Assembly (NCBI RefSeq): GCF_029869215.1
Contig: NZ_JARWPM010000135.1
Span: 1-45,605 of the forward strand
DNA: 45,605 nt
From: Nocardia carnea
Lineage (GTDB): Bacteria > Actinomycetota > Actinomycetes > Mycobacteriales > Mycobacteriaceae
Direction: 5' to 3'
Under the pieces are notes generated by a model. That model was not told the origin of the DNA. It made no database searches and saw only the letters and a list, made by a program, of their open reading frames with translations. Shown piece by piece: positions 17,069 through 26,223 of this stretch (position 1 is its first letter; each line of letters opens with the position of its first letter). A program made the position numbers and the translations under genes.

Positions 17069-17962
17069 ATGACAATCGTGGCGTTGGAGATCGGCACGAC
17101 CCGGCTCGCTGCGATCGAGATCGCCGACGATGTGGGCCCCGAACAGGTCGAGCAGATACCGGTTCCGCGCCAGGGTGCCTGGGACAAGGTGCGCGCGCTC
17201 TTGCTGAAGATCGCCGCGGGGCGGGAGATCGCCGCAGTGGGGATCGCTTCGGGCGGGCCGATCGATATGGCCTCCGGGGTGGTGGCACCCGCGCAGATCC
17301 AGGAATGGCAGGCCGGCTTCCCGCTGGTCGAGTCGATCCAGAAGCTGTTTCCCGCCGCGTCCGTCGCGATGGCGCTGGACGGTGTGTGTCTGTCGCTGGC
17401 CGAGCGGCATTTCGGTGCGACCCGTGAGGTTATGGATTCGCTGTCGATTCACCTGTCGGAGACGGTGTTCGGGGGGGTGATGGTCGGTGGTTTCGTGGTG
17501 GTCGGCCGGACGGGAAACGCGGGGCAGATCGGTCATGTCCTCGTGCCCGGGCACAACGACCCCTGTACTTGCGGGGGGCGTGGCTGCCTGGAATCGGTTG
17601 CGGGGGCGCCGGCTTTGACGGCGTGGGCCCGGCAGCAGGGCTGGGGCGGAACTTCCGCGGCCGCGCTCGCGGCGGACGCGCAGGCCGGGGATCGGATAGC
17701 CGTGGCGGCGCTGGAACGAGCCGGGACGGCGGTGGGCCGCGCCATCGCCTCGGTGGCCGCGCTGCTGGATATCGATCGGGTCGTCGTCGGGGGGCCCATC
17801 GCCACAGCCGGCTCCGCACTCTGGAAACCCCTGCAGAGCGCGGTCGCGATGCATGCGCGGTTGCCCTTTCTGCCCGGCCTGCGGGTGGTTCCCTCCGAGC
17901 TGGCGGACCTGGGTCTGCTGGCGGGCGCCGGAGTTATCGCGCTGACCTCGCAGAACGCGTGA
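17069..17962 (+). CDS. ROK-family protein with altered active-site motifs
   Basis: A 297-residue protein of the ROK (repressor/ORF/kinase) sugar-kinase fold, without a DNA-binding N-terminus. The zinc motif C166-T-C168-GGRG-C173-LE is intact and Asp104 fits the catalytic base (MALDGVCLSLAE). Two other motifs differ: the N-terminal phosphate loop DxGxT reads ALEIGTT (Glu7), and the sugar-binding ExGH reads GQIGH (Gln153). The protein may have changed substrate or be catalytically weak, perhaps regulatory. The start is ATG 17069. It lies just upstream of the secretion locus; whether it belongs to it is unknown. Confidence 0.75.
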   Translation: MTIVALEIGTTRLAAIEIADDVGPEQVEQIPVPRQGAWDKVRALLLKIAAGREIAAVGIASGGPIDMASGVVAPAQIQEWQAGFPLVESIQKLFPAASVAMALDGVCLSLAERHFGATREVMDSLSIHLSETVFGGVMVGGFVVVGRTGNAGQIGHVLVPGHNDPCTCGGRGCLESVAGAPALTAWARQQGWGGTSAAALAADAQAGDRIAVAALERAGTAVGRAIASVAALLDIDRVVVGGPIATAGSALWKPLQSAVAMHARLPFLPGLRVVPSELADLGLLAGAGVIALTSQNA

Positions 17963-18279
17963 TCCACGCAGCGCGCGGATCATTCTGATCGGACTCCGGC
18001 CCGATCGTTTCCGCCTTTCGGCGTGTTATTCCCGGCACGCGGGAATGCTCGGGCGATTGCCCGGCGTTGACGCTTGCGCCGGTTGCGTTCGTGGCAAACT
18101 GGCCGCGGTCCGTTCTCGGCGGTCCATACCCAGGACCGGATATCTGTGCCGGGTGGCATATCGCCGGCGAGTTCACTGTTGAGTGTGCCGCTGTGCAACG
18201 GTACATTATCTTCTGCGGACGTTGTCCAGATAGCGACATACGCCGCGAAACGGTTGGACGTACGCGATGAGAGGGCGCA
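17963..18279 (+). promoter_or_regulatory. Upstream region of the secretion operon with candidate promoter
   Basis: 317 bp without a credible gene. A candidate sigma-A-type promoter is TTGAGT (18179-18184), 17 bp, TACATT (18202-18207), about 70 bp before the GTG at 18280. The region also holds the hairpin at 18028-18046. GAGAGGG at 18268-18274 is the likely ribosome site of the first gene. Confidence 0.35.
18028..18046. terminator. Hairpin downstream of the ROK gene
   Basis: A 7-bp stem ATTCCCG (18028-18034) and CGGGAAT (18040-18046) with loop GCACG, 65 bp after the ROK stop. It has no U-tract. It would separate the regulator genes from the secretion operon. Confidence 0.45.
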
Positions 18280-19410
18280 GTGATCCCCTGGGTGACGGTC
18301 GAAACTTTGGCGCCGGAAGGGTTCTCCGTCGCGTCGGTCGGGGATACCGCACGGGACTTCGCCGACTGGCGCCGCGTCCTGCAGCGACAGCTCGCACGGA
18401 CCCCGGCTCTCTACGACGGATTGACCACCCGCGACATCACCGAAGCTTTGCGCACCGCCATCGAGGGCGCCATCGACCTGGATCGCACATTCACGACCCG
18501 ATCCGGGCCGCACCGGCTGCTGGTCCGCCCGGTATTCGGGCCCGCCGGGGAAGTGCATGCGGTCCGTTGGTGGGCCGGGCCCGTGGCGGGCCCGGTCCCG
18601 CCGTTACCCGCGGCGGTGGGTGCGATCTGGGATCTGAACAATCAGACCCTCGCGCAGCCGAGCGGAATCACCGCGCTGTCGGGTATCGCGCCCGAAGAAT
18701 ATGTACCGCGTATGTCGATCGCCGAATTCTTCCATCGGGTAACAGCATTCGACCGGCACGCCGAAGTCCTCGACCTCCTGTACGGTCCCGAGGCCGGCGG
18801 CAAGATGCAATTCGAGGTCACGGTGCTGCGCACCGCCGGACGGGCGACTCGCTGGCGGATCTCTATGCGGGCCCGCAACGACGAGCACACCCGTGGTGCC
18901 TGGTGGCTTATCGAGGACATCACCTCCGAGTCCATTCCGGCCATCTGGCCGACTCTGGAAAGTGTCGGCCTGCGGGAGGCGCACCGCCGCGCAGGCAACC
19001 ATCTCGCGGTCGTGCAACTGGGATATACCAGTATCTCCCATTGGCTCACCGATCCGGCGCCATGGATACGCTGGGACTATCTCTTCCGCCCGGTCGATGT
19101 CTTCCACCCCGACGATCGCGTCCGGCTGGTAGAGCTCGGTTCCCGGGTCCGCGGCGGGGACAGTGCCGGCGTCACGGTACGAACGTTGAACTACAGCGGC
19201 GGCTACACCCCGACCTCTCTGCTGCTCTACCCGTACCCGGGCTTCTCCAACCGGGAGTTGGCCATTGCCCAACTCGTGCGGGTGGCCGACGATATCCCCA
19301 TGGTCGAACCGGACCCGACGGTTGCGGGCACCCCGCAGAGCCCGATCGGTTACGACGATCAGCTCCGGTTCCGGCTGGCCGGACTGTTACGGCACAGTTC
19401 GGTGTCCTGA
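18280..19410 (+). CDS. PAS-like domain protein, first gene of the secretion operon
   Basis: A 376-residue soluble protein of uncertain family. Segments such as FEVTVLRTAGRATRWRISM followed by WWLIEDIT (about residues 175-225) look like the beta-scaffold of a PAS domain, and WDYLFRPVDVFHPDDRVRL (about 265-285) is typical of a second PAS-like unit. The N-terminal ~110 residues resemble the conserved PAS/GAF-like proteins of Mycobacteriales (DUF5593 type, low confidence). There is no kinase, GGDEF or DNA-binding output domain. The start is GTG 18280 with GAGAGGG upstream. It could sense a signal for the downstream machinery, but this is inference from position. Confidence 0.55.
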   Translation: MIPWVTVETLAPEGFSVASVGDTARDFADWRRVLQRQLARTPALYDGLTTRDITEALRTAIEGAIDLDRTFTTRSGPHRLLVRPVFGPAGEVHAVRWWAGPVAGPVPPLPAAVGAIWDLNNQTLAQPSGITALSGIAPEEYVPRMSIAEFFHRVTAFDRHAEVLDLLYGPEAGGKMQFEVTVLRTAGRATRWRISMRARNDEHTRGAWWLIEDITSESIPAIWPTLESVGLREAHRRAGNHLAVVQLGYTSISHWLTDPAPWIRWDYLFRPVDVFHPDDRVRLVELGSRVRGGDSAGVTVRTLNYSGGYTPTSLLLYPYPGFSNRELAIAQLVRVADDIPMVEPDPTVAGTPQSPIGYDDQLRFRLAGLLRHSSVS

Positions 19411-19487
19411 TCCGGACGGCGTCCGAGTCCCCATGCCTGGGAAGATTCTTTCTGTCGGCAGACAGGCCGCTCTCTACCATTCCGAGA

Positions 19488-20486
19488 GTGAGGACTGGGG
19501 CGGCTGGACGCACGGATTCGGGCGAGGCACTGCTTCGCCAGATGGCCGCACGGCGCCGTCGCGACAATATCGTTGTCGTCGTCTTGGCAGTGCTCGCAGT
19601 TCTCGGCGGTGGCCATGCTGTCTACAGTTTCTTCGCCCCCGATCCCGCCCCACCGGGAGACGAAGAGATGGTCCGGGTTACGGGGCACGCGAGTTTGGCC
19701 GCGTCGTTCGCCCAGGATTTCGTCGTCGCCTACCTGAGTGCCGACGCGAGCGATCAGGATGCGCTGGCCCGCTATGTCGACGGAACACAGCGGATCTCGC
19801 TACCGAAAACAGGTGCGCAGGTCAGTGCGCCGCTGGTGGTCTACGTGTCCCGCACCCTCGATGCCGGTACGGTCGAGGTGTGGTCGGTCACGGTATCGGT
19901 ACAGCTGGGCCGGGCCGCCTCGGGCACCGCCCGGCATTACTACCGGGTTCCGGTCTCGGTGTCCGAGGGCAGTTTGCGCGCACTCACCCTGCCCACCGCG
20001 GTGGAACCGCCCGCGGTGGGATCGGATCTGGCGCAGGCGTATTCGGCACCGTGTGGTGAAGAGACGGCATTCGCGCAGGTCGCCACCGGTTTCCTGAGTG
20101 CCTATCTCACCGGCGCGGGCGATGTGGCGCGATATGTCACCGTCGATTCCGGAATTTCGGCACTGCGCCCGGCGCCGTTCACCGAGCTCGCCACAGTGAC
20201 CGTCACCGCCGAGGATTCCGCATGCGGCACCGCGGGTTCCAGTGCACAGGTATTGGCTACGGTCACCCCGAAAGGCGCGTCCGGGACCGCGCCCGCGCTG
20301 GCCTACCCGCTCACCATGGTCCGCGGTGAGGGCCAGTGGCAGGTGCGGGCCATCGAGACACTGCCGGCGCTGAAGGAGCCGTTGACCCTCGTCGTACCAC
20401 CGGAGGAGAACACCGGCCCGGCCACCGGCGGCACAACGGGAGCCCCGACCACCACCGCGGAGATCCCCCCGGCGACCCAGAACTGA
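19488..20486 (+). CDS. Conjugal transfer protein TcpC/VirB8-like
   Basis: A 332-residue single-pass membrane protein. A basic N-terminus (AARRRRDN) precedes a helix at about residues 28-47 (IVVVVLAVLAVLGGGHAVYS). Two similar NTF2-like extracytoplasmic domains follow (about 60-190 and 190-300), each beginning with a FA..F..AYL pattern (FAQDFVVAYLSAD; FAQVATGFLSAYLTG). This is the layout of TcpC from Gram-positive conjugation, a VirB8 relative that assembles the channel. The tail is Thr/Pro-rich. I use GTG 19488; ATG 19542 (MAARRRR) is an alternative, and neither has a strong ribosome site. The long frame upstream of 19488 belongs to a shadow of the PAS-like gene. Confidence 0.78.
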   Translation: MRTGAAGRTDSGEALLRQMAARRRRDNIVVVVLAVLAVLGGGHAVYSFFAPDPAPPGDEEMVRVTGHASLAASFAQDFVVAYLSADASDQDALARYVDGTQRISLPKTGAQVSAPLVVYVSRTLDAGTVEVWSVTVSVQLGRAASGTARHYYRVPVSVSEGSLRALTLPTAVEPPAVGSDLAQAYSAPCGEETAFAQVATGFLSAYLTGAGDVARYVTVDSGISALRPAPFTELATVTVTAEDSACGTAGSSAQVLATVTPKGASGTAPALAYPLTMVRGEGQWQVRAIETLPALKEPLTLVVPPEENTGPATGGTTGAPTTTAEIPPATQN

Positions 20487-20501
20487 TACGAGGCGGCAAC
20501 C

Positions 20502-20765
20502 ATGAGCAATCTCAGCAATATCCTCTACGGCATCCTGGTTTTCGTACGCTGGGCCGGCCTGATCCTCATCACCATCGTCTCGATGGCCGTGCTGATCTCC
20601 GAGGCCGCGAAATCCAAACTGTCCCCGGCCAAAATCCTCGGCGTCGCGGGCTCGGCGATTCTGGCCGCCGTACTGTTCTGGATGCTGCCGACGCTGGTGA
20701 ACTTCGCCCGCGCCGACGCCAACATGATCGTTCCGGACCACCCCGTCGGGGGCGGATATCGGTGA
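20502..20765 (+). CDS. Small two-helix membrane protein, VirB2/TrbC-like
   Basis: An 87-residue protein with two hydrophobic helices at about residues 8-32 (LYGILVFVRWAGLILITIV) and 44-66 (ILGVAGSAILAAVLFWML), joined by a short Lys-containing loop. Size, topology and place directly upstream of VirB3- and VirB4-like genes fit a T4SS pilin-like subunit (VirB2/TrbC). Sequence identity to known pilins cannot be judged by eye. Its TGA overlaps the GTG of the next gene by four bases. Confidence 0.65.
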   Translation: MSNLSNILYGILVFVRWAGLILITIVSMAVLISEAAKSKLSPAKILGVAGSAILAAVLFWMLPTLVNFARADANMIVPDHPVGGGYR

Positions 20766-21352
20766 CCACGCAGGTGATCAAGGTTTTCACGCCGGTCAAA
20801 CGCGTCCCCACCATGATCGGCAAGGCCCAAAACGGGCAGAAGCTGCCGTTCGGTCCTTATACCCTGCCCCAAGTGGCGGGTGTCGCCATCGGGCTGATCA
20901 TCACGGGCGCCGGTGCGATGACCTTGCCGGCGAATCCGGCGATCACCTTCCTGGCCGGGCTGGCGGTCACGGCCGTACTCGGTTTCGCACTCGGTCTCGT
21001 GCCGTATACGGGCGTGCGGTTGTTCTCGCGGGTCATCTGGTTCGCCCGACTGATCTTCTACCCCAAACCGGTACTCGCCTCGGGGATGCCGGTGACGCCC
21101 GAATCGGCCCGGATCACCATGTTCGTCGAGGAGACCGTGGTGGCGATCCTGCCGCACGAACCCCCGCCGGGGATTTCCCGGAAAAGCCGTAGCCGGCAGG
21201 TATCCGCCAGAGGTGGGCAACTGCTCGACCTGATCAACACAACCAGGCGCGTGCGCCCCGTGGAGGTGGTGGACGCACCCGGACCGGTATCCAGCTGGCG
21301 GTCGATGATCAGCAACAACGGGGGGCGGTCGGCGAGCGGAGAGGGACGCTGA
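20762..21352 (+). CDS. PrgI/VirB3-like membrane protein
   Basis: A 196-residue protein with two close membrane helices at about residues 37-57 (VAGVAIGLIITGAGAMTL) and 63-83 (ITFLAGLAVTAVLGFALGL), then a cytoplasmic tail with basic residues (ISRKSRSRQVSARG). This is the PrgI/VirB3 arrangement seen before VirB4 in Gram-positive T4SS. The start is GTG 20762 in GTGA overlap with the gene before; its TGA overlaps the ATG of the VirB4-like gene. The four genes are therefore translationally coupled and probably make one complex. Confidence 0.7.
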   Translation: MTTQVIKVFTPVKRVPTMIGKAQNGQKLPFGPYTLPQVAGVAIGLIITGAGAMTLPANPAITFLAGLAVTAVLGFALGLVPYTGVRLFSRVIWFARLIFYPKPVLASGMPVTPESARITMFVEETVVAILPHEPPPGISRKSRSRQVSARGGQLLDLINTTRRVRPVEVVDAPGPVSSWRSMISNNGGRSASGEGR

Positions 21353-23880
21353 TGGGTTTCAACCGGGATCTACAACCCACCGCCGCGATCCGCGGACATC
21401 TGCAGTTCACCCATGCCGGCCTGGTCACGGCCACCTACTTCATCACGCCGCTCGGATACGGGTTACGCAAGGCCGGCGACAAGTTCGATGTCAAACTCGC
21501 CCATCACGCTCTGATCAACAACCTGCCCAACGGGTCGTTGCTGCTCGGGATCCAGGCGCGGCAGAACACTCTCGACGTATTGAGCAAAATGGTCGAGGGC
21601 GTGGATCTGGACGAATGCGCCGACTACGCCGACGAGGTGTTCGCCTCCTACGAACGGGTCCGCGCCATCGCCCCGCAGACCCGGATCTATCTGCTCTCCA
21701 TCCCGGTGGGCACCGCGAACACCGGGGGGATCTCCGCGCTTTCCCGGATGTGGCGGGGTAGTACGACGACCATCGATGCGACCGCCATCTCGCGGGCCGA
21801 ACTGGACGCCTACGAGGAGGAAGCCGGCGAGATCCTGTCCCGGATCGGCGGGGATTTCGATCCGGTGCCGGTCCCCGCCGCGATGTTCCAGTGGCTGTGG
21901 GAGCACTATCTGGCGCGCGGTGCGGTCGGTGATCCGGTGGCGCCGACGCGGGCCGGTGCACTCGACGATGCGACCGCGGCCGTTTTCAAATCCGCGGCGC
22001 TGGACGAAGGCGCCCGGGCCGATTCCCAGCGTCGGCTGCGCCCTTCGTTCGTTCCGGTGATCAAAGTGGTGCAACCCGATACCGGTTACCGCCCGTCGTA
22101 CCAGGCGATGCTGACGCCACGGTCGTTCCCCTATTCGGGAATGGTCTTTCCGGGTGGTAGCGAGTTCTTGAACGTGATCGACGGTCTCGGCGGCGCCGTC
22201 ACCGTCGACTGGGGAATGCGGATCTCCACCAAACCCGCCGATCAGGTGCTCAAGAGCAACGAGGTGAATCTGCGCCGCCTAGGCGAACAGATGGACCAGC
22301 GCGACCAGGAGATATCGTTCGCGCAGAACACCCTCATGTCCAAGGCGCAGATGCTGGGCGAATACAACCAGCATTTCGAGGTCAACGGCGGGGAATCGGA
22401 GGTGTCCTTCACCACCGTGATCGCGGTGGGCGGACCCTCCCGGGACGAAACCATGGACGCGGTGAATACTCTGCGCCGCCGCTACAAGCGTTTCCAGGTG
22501 GAGATGGCTACCCCGGTCGGTGCACAGGTCGATCTGTGGTCGATGCTGGTTCCCGGGAGCCCGCCGCGGCGGGCGTTCGACGATTTCGCCCATATCGTGC
22601 CCTCCGATATGTGGGCCGGTTTCGTTCCGTTCACGACCAGCCAGATCGGTGACGACAGCGGTCCGGTGATCGGACTCAACCTGCTGTCCGGGCATTTCGA
22701 GCCCATCCATTTCGGGATCATGGAGGCCGCCCTGCACGACCTTTCCGCTTCCTTCGCGGTCACGGGCGAACTCGGCTCGGGTAAATCGTATTTCCTGAAA
22801 CTCATGGCCGTGCTCGTCCACGATATGGGCGGTCAGTTCCTGGCGATCGACCGAAGCCAGGTGGGCGAGTGGGAGCATTTCGCCTCCGCCATCGACGATG
22901 CCGTGGTCATCGATTTGGCGAACCCGTCGGTCTCGCTGGATCCGCTGCGCCTGTTCGATCCGCGGGTCGCCGGGGAGCGGGCACTGGATTCCGTTCTGCC
23001 GCTGCTCGATCTGTCGCCCACATCCGGGACGGGCGCGGTGATCAGTAATCTGCTCTCGCCCAAAGGGATCGCCGAGCACCGGATCACCAGCCTGCTGGAC
23101 CTCTACCGCGTTGTGTGCCGGTTACGGGACGAGCCCGGCGCGCTCGACGAGTACGCGGACTTGGCGTCCCGGCTGGGCACCATCGTCGAACGAGTGCCGG
23201 TGCTGTTCGACCCGAATCTGGCACCGATCCGGCTGGATGCCGCCGCCACGGTGGTCCGTAGCCACAAGCTGGCGCTCCCGACCGCCGAGGAACTGACCAC
23301 CCCGCACCTCTACAATCGGCTGCCGCTGACCAAACGACTGGGCACCGCGCTCTATGAATTGGTGGGTGTGACAGCGCGGGAAGCGTTCCTCTCCGACAAC
23401 GGGCGTTTCGGGCTGCTCGTCGGCGACGAGGCCCACCATTTCACGCAGACACAGGTCGGTGCTTCGGTGACCTCGGACTTCAGCCGTGACGGCCGGAAAC
23501 ACCTCGCAGCGATCGGCCTGGCCTCCCACGACCCGGCCACCGACTTCCAGGGCGCGGCACACAATCTCATTCCGAATCGGTTCGTCTTCCGGCAGCGGGA
23601 CGAGACGCTGGCCCGCAACAGCCTGGAGTGGCTGGGCGTGGATCTCGAAGAAGCGCCCTACCTGCTGCAGGCCTTGCGTGAGGAGACTTCACCGCCGGTG
23701 GGGGCCGGTCGGCAGGTACCGGAAGAACGCCGCGGTGAGATGTTCATGCGGGACGCATTGAGCCGGATCGGGCGCGGTAAGGTGCTCGGACCGGCACGGG
23801 CGGACCGCGCGGAGGCCATCACCAGTACGCCGACCGTGGCGCCCCGGGGCGAGCGACGGGAGCCGGAGACGGTCCGGTGA
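21352..23880 (+). CDS. VirB4-type T4SS ATPase
   Basis: An 842-residue ATPase, the energy source of type IV secretion. Walker A is GELGSGKS at residues 472-479, and Walker B is LLVGDEAHH with D692-E693. A following IGLASHDPATDFQ segment is like the sensor motif of VirB4 and FtsK-like ATPases. The N-terminal ~450 residues are the usual VirB4 membrane-proximal region. There is no membrane helix, so it docks on the membrane through the VirB3-like partner. The start ATG 21352 shares a base with the previous stop (TGATG). It is the most secure T4SS component in the window. Confidence 0.85.
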   Translation: MGFNRDLQPTAAIRGHLQFTHAGLVTATYFITPLGYGLRKAGDKFDVKLAHHALINNLPNGSLLLGIQARQNTLDVLSKMVEGVDLDECADYADEVFASYERVRAIAPQTRIYLLSIPVGTANTGGISALSRMWRGSTTTIDATAISRAELDAYEEEAGEILSRIGGDFDPVPVPAAMFQWLWEHYLARGAVGDPVAPTRAGALDDATAAVFKSAALDEGARADSQRRLRPSFVPVIKVVQPDTGYRPSYQAMLTPRSFPYSGMVFPGGSEFLNVIDGLGGAVTVDWGMRISTKPADQVLKSNEVNLRRLGEQMDQRDQEISFAQNTLMSKAQMLGEYNQHFEVNGGESEVSFTTVIAVGGPSRDETMDAVNTLRRRYKRFQVEMATPVGAQVDLWSMLVPGSPPRRAFDDFAHIVPSDMWAGFVPFTTSQIGDDSGPVIGLNLLSGHFEPIHFGIMEAALHDLSASFAVTGELGSGKSYFLKLMAVLVHDMGGQFLAIDRSQVGEWEHFASAIDDAVVIDLANPSVSLDPLRLFDPRVAGERALDSVLPLLDLSPTSGTGAVISNLLSPKGIAEHRITSLLDLYRVVCRLRDEPGALDEYADLASRLGTIVERVPVLFDPNLAPIRLDAAATVVRSHKLALPTAEELTTPHLYNRLPLTKRLGTALYELVGVTAREAFLSDNGRFGLLVGDEAHHFTQTQVGASVTSDFSRDGRKHLAAIGLASHDPATDFQGAAHNLIPNRFVFRQRDETLARNSLEWLGVDLEEAPYLLQALREETSPPVGAGRQVPEERRGEMFMRDALSRIGRGKVLGPARADRAEAITSTPTVAPRGERREPETVR

Positions 23881-23908
23881 CCGGGTCGCGCCGGCGGGTG
23901 GATCGGTT

Positions 23909-24736
23909 GTGGATGTGTCGAAAAACGAGCTGACGAAGGACAAGAGTAAGAAGAAGCTGTTCCTGCTTCTGCTTGTGGGATTCTTCTGCTGTTGCGGCGG
24001 ACCCGCGTTCGGGTTGACCGGACTGTCCGGAACATTCGGGGAGATGGGCTCGATGGCGCGTCAGGACTTCGGCATGCAGTGTGATATCGCGCTGGGGCCG
24101 GTCTCCGGCAGCAGTACACCGCCGCCGACCGCCACCACAGCCCCGCGTACTACCGCGCCTGCTTCGCTTTCGCCCACCCCTACCGAGAACCCGTACGCGT
24201 CGTTGACCTTCGCGGCCGATGATCCGCATGCGACTCCGCGCGATCGGGCGTGCGCGTCGGCGATGCGCGTGGCTCCCCGGCAAGGCGTGGCCCTGAAGCA
24301 CAGCAGCAGCGGTCCCGCCGCGATGTGTGCCGCGGATCTCGCCCTGCGGTATCCCGAAGCGGGCGGTGCCGCCCTGCCGGCCGACTATCTCCGGGACGTG
24401 ATCTACAGCGCGTCGGTGGCCGCTTCGTCGGGCCGTTGCGTACCGGGCCGGGCGCCCCGTGCGGTGGCGACGGCGAACTGCGGTGCCGTCCACGGAGCCG
24501 TGATCCTGCCGGAAACGATTCGAGAACAGGCATTTTGCGGCCATATCGTGGATCCGGCCGCGATCTCGGCGGGTGACCTGGTGTTCTGGGACTACCGGGA
24601 CAACGCCGCGACGCGGGCCGGGATAGCGCTGGGCGGCCGTGAGCTGGTGACGGTCGAGGACGGCAAGTTCGTCCGGTCGGCCCTTCCCGGTGCCGGGCAC
24701 GTACAGATCAAGCGGGTATTGCGGGAGGTGTCGTGA
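23909..24736 (+). CDS. Membrane-anchored protein with degenerate NlpC/P60-like domain
   Basis: A 275-residue protein. Lys-rich residues 5-15 precede a membrane helix (LFLLLLVGFFCCCGGPAFGL), then a Pro/Thr/Ser linker (about 65-95) and an extracytoplasmic domain. The domain aligns by eye with the NlpC/P60 enzyme at 43375: MCAADLALRYPEAG matches DCSGLTQYAIAQ (Cys kept), ADYLRDVIYSA matches TTYEQIYAG, and SAGDLVFWDY matches KEGDLVFPAG. The catalytic His of HVxL is Arg here (TRAGIAL), so hydrolase activity is doubtful. An ~40-residue Cys-containing insert follows the nucleophile region. In T4SS a VirB1-like wall enzyme is expected here. The start is GTG 23909. Confidence 0.65.
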   Translation: MDVSKNELTKDKSKKKLFLLLLVGFFCCCGGPAFGLTGLSGTFGEMGSMARQDFGMQCDIALGPVSGSSTPPPTATTAPRTTAPASLSPTPTENPYASLTFAADDPHATPRDRACASAMRVAPRQGVALKHSSSGPAAMCAADLALRYPEAGGAALPADYLRDVIYSASVAASSGRCVPGRAPRAVATANCGAVHGAVILPETIREQAFCGHIVDPAAISAGDLVFWDYRDNAATRAGIALGGRELVTVEDGKFVRSALPGAGHVQIKRVLREVS

Positions 24737-26172
24737 CCAGCGCGGAAATCGGGCCGTTCGCATTCGAAACCGAGTTCGACGAGGCGGATGCGGAGGTTGC
24801 GCCCGGTTCCGGGTCTGCGCCGCCCGGTGAGCGCAGGCGATGGGGTACCGGTGGCGGGAATGCGAACGCGCCCGGCGCACCGGTAACGCCATCCGGGCCG
24901 GGCCCGGCGTCCGGCCCCACCGCGACACCGGTCGCACAGGCCGCGCCCGCCCCGGCTGCTGTCGCGCCGCCGCCCGGTCTCGCGTTACCCGGGCTGCCGA
25001 CTTTCCCGCTGCCGGGCCTGCCCGGACCGGCGGCCGGTGCTCAGCCGGCACCACCACCACCGGCCGCACCTGCGCCCGCGCCTGCCGCCACCCCGGTGGC
25101 CGACAGCCGCGCGGATGCCGAACCCGAGCCGCTGGTGGACCCCGAAATGCTGGCGCGGATGGCGCCCATGGCGATGATGGCGGGCGCGACCCTGTTACCC
25201 ATGATCGGCTCGGCGCTGTCGGGCCTGACAGGCGGTGGCGGCGCGGCGACCGGTGCCGATACCGGCGCGACGGGAATGTCCCCGGAGGCCGAACGCGCCA
25301 TGAAGGTGCTGAAACTGCTCGAGGATATGTACGGCGAGGGCGAGCCGAAGGATCCCGAGGTGAAGAAACTGAAGGAGGAGACCGGCGGCGCGGAGGGCGC
25401 GAGCGGTGCCGGGCCGGCCATGCTGAAGGCCAGGATGTTGTACAAGGACAACGCCGCGAAAGCCTTCAACAACCTCGATACCCAACTGCTGAAATACATT
25501 TCCGGTCTGGCGGGATCGAACAAGGTCGACAAGAACGCGGTGCGCTCGCTGTTGAATCAGGTCAACGCGGCGCTGGCCGAGCTCGGACCGATGGCGTACA
25601 CGAAGGAAGGTCAGCAGAAGGTTCGTCAGATCCTGACCGTAGCCCTGCAAGCGGCGCACAAGATCGTAGCCGCGGGATCCGCGAACGCCGGTGACGCCGC
25701 CTCGGCCATCAACCAGCTGACCAATCAGTACCTGTACAACCTCCTCGGCAAGGAACTGCCCGGCGGAGTGAAGTTCGCGTCCGGTACCGAGAAGGGGGCC
25801 GAGGGTGGCTCTCCCCGCGCGCAGTTTGCCGTGAAGACCGCCCTGAACCAGGTCGGCGACCCCTACGTCTGGGGTGCCGAAGGGCCGAACAGTTTCGACT
25901 GTTCGGGTCTCATGCAGTACGCGGCGAAGAAGGCGGGGGTGAACATTCCCCGGGTCGCCGACGATCAGTTCAAATCGTTACCGGCGGTGGCGAACAAAGA
26001 CATCCAGCCGGGTGACCTGATCTTCCCCGAGAGCAGCTACAAGAACGGGGAGATGGGCCACGTGATGATGTATATCGGTGACGGCAAATGTGTGGAGGCT
26101 CCGAGCCGGGGCAAGGATGTCCGGGTCACCTCGTTGCCGAGCAGTTTCGCGGCGCGCCGGTGGGCGACCTGA
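24733..26172 (+). CDS. NlpC/P60 (C40) cell-wall endopeptidase with N-terminal helical region
   Basis: A 479-residue protein. The C-terminal ~115 residues are an NlpC/P60 domain with Cys390 (FDCSGLMQYA), His443 (GHVMMYIG) and EAPSRG, so cleavage of peptidoglycan stem peptides is likely. The middle (about 185-330) is helical with LNQVNAALAEL and LTVALQAAHKIVAAG, similar in pattern to two other proteins in this window and to DUF4226-type domains (low confidence). The N-terminal ~140 residues are acidic then Pro/Ala-rich. There is no signal peptide, so export would need a dedicated system. The start GTG 24733 overlaps the previous stop, with GGGAGGTG upstream. Confidence 0.85.
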   Translation: MTSAEIGPFAFETEFDEADAEVAPGSGSAPPGERRRWGTGGGNANAPGAPVTPSGPGPASGPTATPVAQAAPAPAAVAPPPGLALPGLPTFPLPGLPGPAAGAQPAPPPPAAPAPAPAATPVADSRADAEPEPLVDPEMLARMAPMAMMAGATLLPMIGSALSGLTGGGGAATGADTGATGMSPEAERAMKVLKLLEDMYGEGEPKDPEVKKLKEETGGAEGASGAGPAMLKARMLYKDNAAKAFNNLDTQLLKYISGLAGSNKVDKNAVRSLLNQVNAALAELGPMAYTKEGQQKVRQILTVALQAAHKIVAAGSANAGDAASAINQLTNQYLYNLLGKELPGGVKFASGTEKGAEGGSPRAQFAVKTALNQVGDPYVWGAEGPNSFDCSGLMQYAAKKAGVNIPRVADDQFKSLPAVANKDIQPGDLIFPESSYKNGEMGHVMMYIGDGKCVEAPSRGKDVRVTSLPSSFAARRWAT

Positions 26173-26189
26173 CCGGTCGCTGAGCCGGT

Positions 26190-26220
26190 CGGTATCGGCG
26201 GCGGGGCGCCACCGATACCG
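26190..26220. terminator. Bidirectional hairpin terminator
   Basis: A 9-bp stem CGGTATCGG (26190-26198) and CCGATACCG (26212-26220), with further GGC/GCC pairing in the loop. It lies in the 51-bp gap between the convergent NlpC/P60 and VirB6-like genes. Confidence 0.75.
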
Positions 26221-26223
26221 GAC

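Noticed and set aside
18267..19487. Long N-terminal extension of the TcpC-like frame
   Set aside because: This part overlaps the PAS-like gene in another frame and is Arg/Pro-rich; the TcpC-like protein starts with its basic segment and membrane helix near 19488.
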